Part shown: piece by piece, positions 34,196 through 42,684 of the stretch
Layout of the letters: every line of letters begins with the position of its first letter
Position numbering within the stretch: position 1 is the stretch's first letter
Source: Streptomyces sp. NRRL F-2580
GTDB lineage: Bacteria > Actinomycetota > Actinomycetes > Streptomycetales > Streptomycetaceae
DNA length: 64,000 nucleotides
Direction: 5' to 3'
Assembly: GCF_000720115.1 (NCBI RefSeq)
Contig: NZ_JOIR01000024.1
Coordinates: 21,740 to 85,739 of the forward strand
Made by a program: the position numbers and the translations under genes
Notes under the pieces: model-generated
Databases searched by the model: none
What the model saw: the letters and a program-made list of their open reading frames with translations, nothing else
Told to the model about the DNA's origin: nothing

Positions 34196-36814
34196 CTATC
34201 CCCTCCGGGCGCGGTCGGTGGCCTGTGCGCGCAGGGCGCGCCCGGCGTCGTCGTACTGCTCCAGGATCAGTCGGCGCAGCGCGGGCGGGGCCGCGGCCTG
34301 GCGCTCCAGCCAGACTTCGGCCTGGTCGAGCGCGGGGCCGTCCACGACCGCCGGGTAGAGACCGAGGACGATCTGCTTGGCCATCTCGTGGCTCCTGGTC
34401 TCCCACACGCCGAGGACCGCTTCGAAGTACCGGTCGGTGTACGGCGCCAGCAGCGCGGGGTCGAGGGTCTCGGCGAAGCCCGCGATGACCGCCCGCTGGA
34501 GCTGGTTGGGCAGGTCGCCGCGGTCCACCACGGCCGCCCAGGCGGCTGCCTTGGCCTCCGCGTCGGGCCGGGCGGCACGGGCCGTCGCCGCGTGGCACTC
34601 GCCCGCGGGTGTGGGGTCACGGCGCTGCTCGGCCGCGATGCCGTCCTCGTCGAGGCGTCCGGCGGCGGCCAGGCGCACCACGATCGCCCAGCGCACCTCG
34701 GCGTCCACGGCGAGCCCGGGAACCGGGGTCGCTCCGTCGAGGAGCGCGGCGAGCAGGTCGAGGTGCGCGTCGGTACGGGCGGCCGTGACGAAGGCCCGCG
34801 TCCAGGCGAGTTGGTGGTCACTGCCGGGCTCGGCGGCGCGCAGCCGTTCGAGGGCGGCGGCCGCCCAGTCGGCCGTGAGGCGCACGCGCTCGGCCGGGTC
34901 GGTGAAGTGGTTCAGGGCTTGCAGGACCTGGCGGTGCAGCGACTCCACGACGCCGATGTCGCTCTCCGAGCCGATCGCCGAGAGCACCAGGCTCAGGTAG
35001 TCCCGGGCTGCCAGCTCTCCGTCGCGCGTCATGTCCCACGCCGCGGCCCAGCACAGGGCGCGGGGCAGCGGGTCGGCGAAGGAGCCGAGGTGCCGCGTCA
35101 GAGCGCGCAGGGACACCTCGTCGAAGCGGACCTTGGCATAGCTGAGGTCGTCGTCGTTCAGCAGCACCACGTCGGGGCGGCGGCGCCCCACCATGTCGGG
35201 TACGTCCGTGTACGCGGCGGCGGCGACGTCCAGTTCCGTGCGGTGCGTGCGCCGCAGCCGCCCGTCCGCGCCGTCCAGCGTGTAGGAGCCCACCGCGATG
35301 CGGTGCGGGCGCAGCGTCGCCTCGCCCGGGACGCCGGGCGGCAGGGCCTGTGCCTCCTGGCGGATGCGGAAGGCGGTGATGATGCCGTCCGCGTCCGTTT
35401 CGATCTCGGGCCGCAGCACGTTGATCCCCGCGGTCTCCAGCCACTGCTTCGACCAGGTGCCCAGGTCGCGCCCGGAGGCCTCCTCCAGTGCCCCCAGCAG
35501 GTCCGTCAGCCGCGTGTTGCCGTAGGCGTGAGCGGCGAAGTAGGCGCGTACGCCCTCGAAGAAGGCGTCCATGCCGACGTACGCGACCAGCTGCTTCAGG
35601 ACGGAGGCGCCCTTGGCGTAGGTGATGCCGTCGAAGTTGACGAGGACGTCGTCGAGGTCGTGGATCTCCGCCACGACGGGGTGGGTGGAGGGCAGTTGGT
35701 CCTGCCGGTACGCCTTGGCCTTCTGGTGGTTGGCGAACGTCGTCCACGAGTCGGCCCACCGCGGGTCGGGCCCGAGCGCCTGGCAGGCGAACGAACTGTA
35801 GGTGGCGAAGGACTCGTTGAGCCAGAGATCGCTCCACCACGCCATGGTGACCAGATCGCCGAACCACATGTGGCTGAGCTCGTGGAGGATCGTCGCGGCC
35901 CGCTTGCGGTGGGCCGCTTCGGTGGCCCGCGAACGGAAGACGTACTTCTCGTGGAACGTGACGGCGGCCGCGTTCTCCATGGCCCCCGCGTTGAAGCCCG
36001 GGACGAAGATCTGGTCGTACTTCTCGAAGGGGTAGGGGTGGCCGAACCGGTCCTCGAACCAGTCGAAACCCTGCCGCGTCACCGCGAAGATCTCGTCGGG
36101 GTCGAGGTGTTCGGCCAGGCTCTTCCTGCAGTACAGGCCGAGCGGGATGGTGCGCTCGCCGCGCCGGTGCTCCGCCCGCACGGCGTGGTAGGGGCCGGCC
36201 ACGAGGGAGACGACATACGTGGAGAGCCTGGGTGTGCGCCCGAACGACCACACCGTGGCGGCGCCTTGGCGTCCGTCCCCGTGCTCTTCGGTGGCCTCCG
36301 CGACGGTGACGGCGGCCGAGTTGGAGACCACCGTCCAGTCAGCGGGCGCGGTCACGGTGAAGCTGAACTCCGCCTTCAGATCGGGCTGGTCGAAGCAGGC
36401 GAAGACCCGCCGGGCGTCCGCGACCTCGAACTGGGAGTAGAGGTAGATGTTGCCGTCGACCGGGTCGGTGAAGCGGTGCAGCCCTTCGCCGGTGTTCGTG
36501 TACGCACAGTCCGCCACCACCCGCACCTCGTTGCGGCCGGCGACGAGGTGCGAGAGCTCGATCCGGGAGTCCCGGAAGACCCGGTCCGCGGCCAGGGCAC
36601 GGCCGTTGACCACGACCTCCCGCACCCGGGGGGCCCGCAGGTCGAGGAAGACCGGCGCGTCCGAGTCCGCGCAGTCGAAGCCGATCTCCGTGACCGACGG
36701 GAAGGTGTCGGAGCCGGCGGCCTCACGCAGGTCGAGCGTGATGTCGTACGTGTCCACGGTGACCGCGTGAGAGCGGTGTTCGGCCTCCTGGGCCGTCAGG
36801 TTCGTCCCGGGCAT
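34196..36814 (-). CDS. M1-family aminopeptidase N
   Basis: This 872-residue cytosolic metallopeptidase has no signal peptide. It has the substrate motif GAMEN (NAGAMENAAAVTFHEKYVF), the zinc site HELSHMWFGDLVTMAWWSD with the third ligand in WLNESFATY, and a helical C-terminal ERAP1-like domain. It is full length and apparently active, cleaving N-terminal residues from peptides. Streptomyces genomes already carry a housekeeping PepN, so a copy between kinase and phosphatase genes (3-bp gaps) implies a dedicated role in trimming an N-terminal residue from the product or inactivating it within the producer. Confidence 0.93.
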   Translation of the reverse strand: MPGTNLTAQEAEHRSHAVTVDTYDITLDLREAAGSDTFPSVTEIGFDCADSDAPVFLDLRAPRVREVVVNGRALAADRVFRDSRIELSHLVAGRNEVRVVADCAYTNTGEGLHRFTDPVDGNIYLYSQFEVADARRVFACFDQPDLKAEFSFTVTAPADWTVVSNSAAVTVAEATEEHGDGRQGAATVWSFGRTPRLSTYVVSLVAGPYHAVRAEHRRGERTIPLGLYCRKSLAEHLDPDEIFAVTRQGFDWFEDRFGHPYPFEKYDQIFVPGFNAGAMENAAAVTFHEKYVFRSRATEAAHRKRAATILHELSHMWFGDLVTMAWWSDLWLNESFATYSSFACQALGPDPRWADSWTTFANHQKAKAYRQDQLPSTHPVVAEIHDLDDVLVNFDGITYAKGASVLKQLVAYVGMDAFFEGVRAYFAAHAYGNTRLTDLLGALEEASGRDLGTWSKQWLETAGINVLRPEIETDADGIITAFRIRQEAQALPPGVPGEATLRPHRIAVGSYTLDGADGRLRRTHRTELDVAAAAYTDVPDMVGRRRPDVVLLNDDDLSYAKVRFDEVSLRALTRHLGSFADPLPRALCWAAAWDMTRDGELAARDYLSLVLSAIGSESDIGVVESLHRQVLQALNHFTDPAERVRLTADWAAAALERLRAAEPGSDHQLAWTRAFVTAARTDAHLDLLAALLDGATPVPGLAVDAEVRWAIVVRLAAAGRLDEDGIAAEQRRDPTPAGECHAATARAARPDAEAKAAAWAAVVDRGDLPNQLQRAVIAGFAETLDPALLAPYTDRYFEAVLGVWETRSHEMAKQIVLGLYPAVVDGPALDQAEVWLERQAAAPPALRRLILEQYDDAGRALRAQATDRARRG

Positions 36815-36817
36815 GCT

Positions 36818-37555
36818 TCAGGCGTCCCCGCCGGTGAGGAGCCGGGACCGCAGCCGGTCGACCGTGGCGTCCGTGAGCTGGACCCGGTCCTTGAGGTAGC
36901 CGTGTACGGATCCGTAGCGGGATTCGAGGTCGGCCAGGACCAGCTCCATGATCTCCGCGGGGGCGCGTCCGTAGCCCGGCCACTTCATGACCCGGTCGGG
37001 GTTGGCGGTGTGCCAGTCCGCGAGCAGGCGCTCCGTGGCCAGCTCCGTCAGCTCGAAGTCCGCGAGCACGTCCTCGCGGTCCACTCCGAGCAGGGTGAGG
37101 ACGAACACCCCGATGAGCCCGGTGCGGTCCTTGCCCGAGGTGCAGTGGAAGACGACCGGGCCGGGGGCCCCGGCGATCTGCTCCAGGACCTGCCGGATCT
37201 CCTCGGCCCCGTCCTCGGTGACCTCGGCGAAGCGGTCGGCGAGGTAGCGCCACGGGTCGACGTCGGGGGAGATCTCCGCCTGGTCGTACGGCTGGTGCTC
37301 GATGCTCAGGTTGACGTAGTGGAAGCGCTCGGCCTCGGGCACCCGGCCCTTGGCCTCGATCTCCCAGGGATAGCGCAGGTCGATGACGGTCTGCACGCCG
37401 AGCTCCAGGAAGCGCTCCCAGTCGGCCCCCTGCAGCTTGCCGAGCGAGTCGGCCCGGTACAGCGTCTGCCAGGCGACGGTCCTGCCGTCGGCCGAGCGGT
37501 AGCCGCCCAGGTCACGGAAGTTGTGCAGTCGCTCGAACGCAACGTGCCGGTTCAT
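36818..37555 (-). CDS. Tyrosine-phosphatase-family phosphatase (CX5R)
   Basis: This 245-residue protein has the catalytic loop HCTSGKDRTG (Cys and Arg of CX5R) followed by a long hydrophobic helix, the N-terminal signature LHNFRDLGGYRSADGRTVAW and the strand VQTVIDLRYPWEI. This matches the bacterial protein-tyrosine/serine phosphatase family, which also contains phosphoinositide and small-molecule phosphatases. It lies in the same operon as two HprK-like kinases and so may remove the phosphate they add. Its ATG overlaps the CYTH stop (ATGA). Cytosolic; no signal peptide. Confidence 0.9.
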   Translation of the reverse strand: MNRHVAFERLHNFRDLGGYRSADGRTVAWQTLYRADSLGKLQGADWERFLELGVQTVIDLRYPWEIEAKGRVPEAERFHYVNLSIEHQPYDQAEISPDVDPWRYLADRFAEVTEDGAEEIRQVLEQIAGAPGPVVFHCTSGKDRTGLIGVFVLTLLGVDREDVLADFELTELATERLLADWHTANPDRVMKWPGYGRAPAEIMELVLADLESRYGSVHGYLKDRVQLTDATVDRLRSRLLTGGDA

Positions 37556-38055
37556 CGGGTCTCTCCTTGTTCGTCGGGCACCGCTCGTGCCGAAGCCGCG
37601 AGTACACGGTTGCTCCAGGCCGGACTGCCGGTCACTTCCTCGCCGAACCAGTCGGGCGGCTCGAAGCTCCTGGCCTCCTCCAGAGTGTCGAACTCGACCT
37701 CGACCACGCGCAGTCCGGCCAGGGCCCCGTCGTACTCGTCGACGGTCGCCACGTGGTGCTCCAGGGGAACGTTCCAGCGGTACTTGCTCAGGCAGTCGCC
37801 TCCGGCCAGATCCCAGAGCTGCGTGAAGACCGCGTCGTCGATCTCGAACTCGACTTCCTGGCGCACCATGGCACCCGAAGCGGCGTCGAAGGTCTTCACC
37901 GTCATGACGCGGGCGTCCCGCTTGGACCTGACCCGGAACTCCACGGGGGCGCCCTGGGGCGACAGATAGGCCTGGCGCAGCTGCTCCCCGGTCGTACCCG
38001 GGGGCACCCGCCAACCGTCCGCCACCGTGAACTTGCGCTCGATCTCCAGACTCAT
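37552..38055 (-). CDS. CYTH-domain protein (triphosphatase-like)
   Basis: This 167-residue protein has the ExExK signature LEIERKF at residues 3-9 and the alternating basic/acidic strands of the triphosphate tunnel fold (FRVRSKRDARVMTVKTF; RQEVEFEIDD; CLSKYRWNVP; VVEVEFDTLEEARSF). CYTH proteins bind triphosphates: inorganic or thiamine triphosphatases and class IV cyclases. It is coupled by ATGA overlaps to the A-domain gene before it and the phosphatase gene after it. Inference: it hydrolyses tripolyphosphate or a triphosphorylated intermediate in the pathway. Confidence 0.88.
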   Translation of the reverse strand: MSLEIERKFTVADGWRVPPGTTGEQLRQAYLSPQGAPVEFRVRSKRDARVMTVKTFDAASGAMVRQEVEFEIDDAVFTQLWDLAGGDCLSKYRWNVPLEHHVATVDEYDGALAGLRVVEVEFDTLEEARSFEPPDWFGEEVTGSPAWSNRVLAASARAVPDEQGETR

Positions 38056-39605
38056 CGCACAACCACCCGCAGCGCGCTGTCGGTGGCGAGCCGCGCCCGG
38101 TCGAGCTTCCCCGACGGGGCGAGCGGCATCTCCGAGACCACCACGAGCCGGTTGGGCAGCATGTGCGCGGGCAGCCGCGTGCGGCACGCCTCGCGCAGCT
38201 GCGCGGTGAGCTGCTCGGTCGCCGTCCGGTCCGGGGCGAGGGCCACATAGGCGACGAGGAGCGACTCGCCGCCCGCGGTCTCCTCGGTCAGGACGACCGC
38301 GTCGAGGACGTCGGACTCGGCGCGCAGGGCCGCCTCCACCTCGCCGAGTTCGACGCGGAACCCGCGCAGGCTGATCTGCCGGTCGTTGCGGCCGAGGTAC
38401 TCGTACGTGCCGTCGGGCAGCCGCCGGGCGACATCACCCGTGCGGTACCAGGTGCGCGTCTCGTCGTCGCCGGCCAGCTTGAGCCGGGGGAACCGCTCCG
38501 CCGTCAGGTCCGGCTGCCGGAAGTATCCGTCGGCGAGCCCCAGGCCCGCGATGTACACCTCGCCCGGCTCGCCCTCGGGCGCCGGCTGCCCCTCCGGGGT
38601 CAGCACGGCCATCCGGTGGTGCGCCAGCGGCTCACCGATCCAGGTGCCGGAACCGTCGGACGCCACCCGGTCCTCGGTGAGCGCGCCGAAGGTGGTGTGC
38701 ACGGTCGTCTCGGTGATGCCGTACATGTTGACCAACGTCTCGGCTCCCGGACGCAGTTGCATCCACCGGCGCACCGACATGGGGTCCAGCTGCTCGCCGC
38801 CGAAGACCACGTAGCGCAGGGAGAGCGGGACGGGAGCGCGCTCGTACGCCTTCGGCATGTACTTGAAGAAGCTCGGGACCGCGTTGAGCACCGTGACCCG
38901 TTGCTCGGCGAGGAGTTCGAGGAACGCCGCGGGACGACGGGCGGTCTCCGGCGGCACGATCACGAGCCGCCCGCCGAACAGCAGGCTGCCCCAGATCTCC
39001 CATACGGAGAAGTCGAAGCTGTAGCTGAAGTACTGCGTCCACGTGTCGTCGGGACCGAACTCGAACGGGCCGTCCGAGCAGGACCTGAACAGTTCGAGGA
39101 CCGCGCTCTCGGGGACGGCCACCCCCTTGGGCTGCCCCGTCGACCCCGACGTGTAGATCACGTAGACCGGGGTGCCCTCGGGCCTCGGCAGGGGTTCGGC
39201 GGATGCGGCCGCGTCACCGTCCGAGCGCACCACCCGGTCGAAACCGGCGGGCAGCGCGGCGTTGTCCGGCGCCGAGATCACCGCGCGCACGCCGCTGTTC
39301 CGCACCATGAAGGCGAGCCGGTCCGCCGGGTACGAGGGGTCCAGCGGAACGTAGCCGCAGCCGTGACCGAGGATGCCGAGGATCGCCGCGACGACTTCCC
39401 AGCCTCGTTCGAGGCTGATGCCCACCAGGTCCCCGGGTCGTACGCCGTGGAGCGCGAGGCCGGCGCGGTACTCCCGGGCCGCGGTCTCGAGTTCGCGGTA
39501 TGTGATGTCGAGCGGGCCGTCCGTGATCGCCACGGTGTCGGGGCGCTGGGCGGCCTGCCCGGCGAACACCTCGTAGAGGGAGGTGGCCTGCTTCAGCTCG
39601 TGCAT
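38052..39605 (-). CDS. Stand-alone adenylation domain (Thr code)
   Basis: This 517-residue adenylation protein has YTSGSTGQPKGVAVPE, YGITETTVHTTF, WYRTGDVARRL and APSGKLDRARL. It ends directly after the A10 motif with no carrier domain. Pocket residues by hand alignment to GrsA are D-F-W-N-V-G-M-V-H(K), essentially the canonical threonine code. It must load a carrier in trans, such as the free PCP (48510-48833) or the carrier at 21190-21450. AGGAGA is 4 nt upstream of ATG 39605. It is coupled to the CYTH gene downstream and follows the FkbH-HprK fusion gene by 11 bp. Confidence 0.92.
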   Translation of the reverse strand: MHELKQATSLYEVFAGQAAQRPDTVAITDGPLDITYRELETAAREYRAGLALHGVRPGDLVGISLERGWEVVAAILGILGHGCGYVPLDPSYPADRLAFMVRNSGVRAVISAPDNAALPAGFDRVVRSDGDAAASAEPLPRPEGTPVYVIYTSGSTGQPKGVAVPESAVLELFRSCSDGPFEFGPDDTWTQYFSYSFDFSVWEIWGSLLFGGRLVIVPPETARRPAAFLELLAEQRVTVLNAVPSFFKYMPKAYERAPVPLSLRYVVFGGEQLDPMSVRRWMQLRPGAETLVNMYGITETTVHTTFGALTEDRVASDGSGTWIGEPLAHHRMAVLTPEGQPAPEGEPGEVYIAGLGLADGYFRQPDLTAERFPRLKLAGDDETRTWYRTGDVARRLPDGTYEYLGRNDRQISLRGFRVELGEVEAALRAESDVLDAVVLTEETAGGESLLVAYVALAPDRTATEQLTAQLREACRTRLPAHMLPNRLVVVSEMPLAPSGKLDRARLATDSALRVVVR

Positions 39606-39616
39606 GGTTCTCCTGG

Positions 39617-41695
39617 TCACTCGGCGGACTTCGTCGGCAGGGCGACGAGGGCCGCGTGCAGCCTGTCGTAGCTCTCGTCCAGGTCGTCGGAGACCTCGAA
39701 CTCCCACAGCGGCAGCCCCGCCAGGACCTCCCTGAGGTCCTCCTCCACCGCGGCGACGCCTTCGGCGCTCTTCGCGGTGGCGTAGTCCTCGCGGCAGCGG
39801 TCGAGGGCCTCTTCGATGTCCAGCTCGCGCGGTGCACCGCCCTCGCCCCTGACCAGGAAGACCAGGCAGGAGGGACGGGCCCGCGACAGCAGCCGGTCTT
39901 CCAGCGCCGCGGGGACGGTGACGCGGCACTTGGCACCGTTCTCGATCGGCGCGGCGGTCGCGTCCTGGAGCGCCGTGCTGCGGGCGATCATCTCGGGGCT
40001 CAGGTACAGGGCGCGGGGGTAGCCCCACAGCACACCGCCGGGCTCGTCCATGTTCCTGGCCAGGATGTCCTCGCCCACCAGGCGCGCCCCGCGGTGCAGC
40101 GCCCAGTACGTGAACGTCGACTTGCCCACGCCCGCGGCGGCGGTCAGGACGGCGACCCGTCCATCGGCCTCGATGGCCCCCGCGTGCAGCGGGTAGCTGC
40201 GCGGGGAGCGGCAGACGAGGTACAGGAAGAGGCGCTCGAGGATCCACCGGCCCCATACGGCGGAGCTCTCCAGGTCGGCCCGGGCCAGCACGAGTTCACC
40301 CGAGGCGCTCGTCGGGTCGAACACGCAGCGGGAGCTGACCGTGTCGATCACGATGGGGTCGCCCGTCATCACGTCCAGGTTGTGCGGCGGGTTCACGGCT
40401 TCACCGGCCGGACCGTCCTGCACCGAGAAACCGAGCCGCACGGTGCGGCTGTGGGCCCCGGTCAGGGCGTCATCGGCCACGGCCGGGCCGAAGAAGTCCC
40501 GCACCACGCCGCTCGCGGCGACGTCGTACGAGCATTCCACGCGGTAGCCGTAGCACTCGTGCACGGAGTGGATCCGGTCGGCGCCGAGCGTCGGGGCCGT
40601 GACCCGCATGGTGGTCGAGACCTCCTGGGCGGTGGGGACGAGGTGAAGCCGCTGGATGCCGGATTCCGCGCCGTCGGCCGCGTCGGATCCGGCTGCCGGG
40701 CCGCAGTCCGGGCACGGCTGCTGGGTGAAGCCGGCGAACCTGTAGGCCACTTCCATGATCCGGTTGCGGTCGGTGGCGCGGAAGTCGGCGGTCAGGTGCA
40801 CGCCGGCGCGGTGCGCCTGGGCCATGAGCCAGCGCAGGATCGTCGCGCCGGTGCCGAAAGAGACCACGCGGCAGGACGTGGCCAGGAGCTTGAGGCGCCA
40901 GCTCTCCCTGCCGCGCTCCAGCAGCATCACGCCGACGGCACCGTGGCTGCCGAAGCGGTCGGTCAGGCTCATGACGAGGACGTCGTGGTCCGGGTCGGCG
41001 AGCAGGGCCCGCAGGTCGGCGTCCGAGTAGTGCACGCCGGTCGCGTTCATCTGGCTCGTGCGCAGCGTCAGCTCTTCGACCCGTGCCAGATGCTCGTCGC
41101 CCGCGTGCTCGATGACCAGGCGCAGGTCGAGGGACTTGAGGAACTCCTCGCTGGATCCGACGTGTTCCTGCTCGGCCTGTTCGCGCTGGAAGCCCGCCCG
41201 GTACATCGCACGGCGGTTCGCCGCGTCCTGGGTGACATGGGCGGGGCTGAACTCCGGCAGCCCCGTCAGCTCCGTGGCGCGCTCTGCCTCGTAGGTCCGC
41301 ACGGCGGGCAGCTCATGGGTCACCTCGGCACGCTCGGTGGGCTGGTCGTCGATGAAGGCGACGACCGACTCGGCGAACTGGAGCTGGCTCGCGATGGTGC
41401 GGACGGAGTCCGACTTGCGGCCCCAGCCGATCTGCGGGAGGACGAAGTACTCGGCCATCCCGAGCTTCTCCAGCCGCTCCCAGGCGAGGTCGTGGTCGTT
41501 GCGGCTGGCGACGGACTGCAGGATGCCCCGCGCGTCCAGCTCCACCACGGTGCGCCGGATCTCCTCGGGCAGCTCGACCTCTTCGTCTTCGAGGATCGTG
41601 CCGCGCCACAGGGTGTTGTCCAGGTCCCAGACCAGACACTTGACCAGGGGCTGGTCGGCTTCGGCCGGCGTCGGCCCGGCTGCGGATTGCGACAT
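39617..41695 (-). CDS. FkbH-type HAD protein fused to an HprK-like kinase domain
   Basis: A 692-residue two-part protein. Residues 18-325 are a complete FkbH-family glyceryl-carrier synthase: VWDLDNTLWRG with the HAD nucleophile Asp24, SVASRNDHDLAWERL, DDQPTERAEV, and the GNAT-like half SFGTGATILRWLMAQAHRAG. After a linker with CPDCG, residues 363-692 resemble the stand-alone HprK-like protein: ECYGYRVECSYD, VWGRWILERLFLYLVCRSPR, P-loop AAAGVGKST at 519-527. FkbH dephosphorylates 1,3-bisphosphoglycerate onto an ACP. An AGGAGG 11 nt before in-frame Met363 (40609) could allow separate initiation of the kinase part. I do not know this fusion from characterised pathways. Confidence 0.88.
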   Translation of the reverse strand: MSQSAAGPTPAEADQPLVKCLVWDLDNTLWRGTILEDEEVELPEEIRRTVVELDARGILQSVASRNDHDLAWERLEKLGMAEYFVLPQIGWGRKSDSVRTIASQLQFAESVVAFIDDQPTERAEVTHELPAVRTYEAERATELTGLPEFSPAHVTQDAANRRAMYRAGFQREQAEQEHVGSSEEFLKSLDLRLVIEHAGDEHLARVEELTLRTSQMNATGVHYSDADLRALLADPDHDVLVMSLTDRFGSHGAVGVMLLERGRESWRLKLLATSCRVVSFGTGATILRWLMAQAHRAGVHLTADFRATDRNRIMEVAYRFAGFTQQPCPDCGPAAGSDAADGAESGIQRLHLVPTAQEVSTTMRVTAPTLGADRIHSVHECYGYRVECSYDVAASGVVRDFFGPAVADDALTGAHSRTVRLGFSVQDGPAGEAVNPPHNLDVMTGDPIVIDTVSSRCVFDPTSASGELVLARADLESSAVWGRWILERLFLYLVCRSPRSYPLHAGAIEADGRVAVLTAAAGVGKSTFTYWALHRGARLVGEDILARNMDEPGGVLWGYPRALYLSPEMIARSTALQDATAAPIENGAKCRVTVPAALEDRLLSRARPSCLVFLVRGEGGAPRELDIEEALDRCREDYATAKSAEGVAAVEEDLREVLAGLPLWEFEVSDDLDESYDRLHAALVALPTKSAE

Positions 41696-41697
41696 GG

Positions 41698-42684
41698 TCA
41701 GATCTCCCAGAGTGTGGCGGCCCAGGCGGCGACCGGGCTGTTGTTCAGGACGAGCACGTGATCGCCGTGCCGCAGTCCGCCCTCGGCGAGCAGCAGTTGC
41801 AGGTTGAGCACGACGTCCATCGCCCCCAGGTGGCCGAACTCCGTGAGATGGCGTCGGCAGACGGGGTGGATGGGGAGTCCGAGCAGGGTCTCGTAGAAGT
41901 CGAACGCCCCCGAGGTGACGTTCTGCATCAGCGTCGCGGCGACGTCCTGCTTGCCGATCCCCGCGTCGGCGAGCACCTCGTCGACCAGGCGGCCCAAGCG
42001 CTGCCGGCTGTGCAGGGCCAGCTCGAACCGGTAGCGGTCCGCCGACTGGCACTCCTCGCGCCACTCGTACCAGGGCGCGGACTTGTAGTCGACGCGGAAG
42101 AGGTCGTGGAAGGTGCCGTCGCTCTCCATCCGGTGGGCGCGCAGCACCGGACGGCCACCGCGCACCATGGTCATGGCGTACGCGCCGTCACCGATCACGG
42201 TGACCGGGTAGCGCACCCGGTCGGCCCCCGTGGGGCGGCTGGCGTGGGCGATCACCGCGCTGTCGCGGCCCGGGTCAGCTGCGATCAGGTCGCGGGCCAG
42301 CGCCCACGCCGCGCTGGAGCCGGTGCAGCCGAGGCCGTCCACGGTGAAGGAGAAGGTACCGGTCAGGCCGGCCTCCGCCTGCACCTGGCCGACGTCCGAA
42401 CCGAGCAGCACGTCCGGGGAGCGGGGGCTGACCAGGATCAGCAGATCCGGGTGATCGGTCTCCGCCAGGCCGAGCCCGCGCACGGCCTCGGCCGCGAGGC
42501 CGGCGGTGGCGCGCCCGTCGAACACGCCGACGGTCTCCACGCCCGAGCCCCGGGCGAACTCGGCTTCCTCGTGGCCGAGCAGACCCGTCTCGGGCAGATC
42601 GGCCACCTTCGTCCGTTCGTCCGGCAGCAGGCAGTGGATGGCACCCAGGCCGATCTCGTCGCCGTTACCGTCACGCTTCGTCAT
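41698..42684 (-). CDS. KASIII-like ketosynthase/acyltransferase
   Basis: This 328-residue thiolase-fold protein has nucleophile Cys120 in TVDGLGCTGSSAAWALAR. At the usual His/Asn positions it has LMQNVTSGAFDF and FGHLGAMDVVLN, so the KASIII Cys-His-Asn triad is altered. Proteins of this kind include CerJ-type acyl transferases that move acyl groups from ACP rather than condensing them. Located among the FkbH/I/J/K genes, it may carry the hydroxylated C3 unit from its ACP to the synthetase and so compensate for the missing AT. It overlaps the dehydrogenase gene (ATGA). Confidence 0.78.
   Translation of the reverse strand: MTKRDGNGDEIGLGAIHCLLPDERTKVADLPETGLLGHEEAEFARGSGVETVGVFDGRATAGLAAEAVRGLGLAETDHPDLLILVSPRSPDVLLGSDVGQVQAEAGLTGTFSFTVDGLGCTGSSAAWALARDLIAADPGRDSAVIAHASRPTGADRVRYPVTVIGDGAYAMTMVRGGRPVLRAHRMESDGTFHDLFRVDYKSAPWYEWREECQSADRYRFELALHSRQRLGRLVDEVLADAGIGKQDVAATLMQNVTSGAFDFYETLLGLPIHPVCRRHLTEFGHLGAMDVVLNLQLLLAEGGLRHGDHVLVLNNSPVAAWAATLWEI

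Noticed and set aside
32213..37969. A 1918-codon plus-strand open frame opposite the kinase, aminopeptidase and phosphatase genes
   Set aside because: It is an antisense shadow produced by high GC; its product is Gly/Arg/Val-rich with no domain, while the minus strand carries eight clear, coupled protein genes.
22414..41695. A phosphorylated lasso-peptide cluster, suggested by PqqD-like plus HprK-like genes
   Set aside because: No asparagine-synthetase-like cyclase, transglutaminase-like protease or precursor peptide was found, and all neighbours are NRPS/PKS genes.
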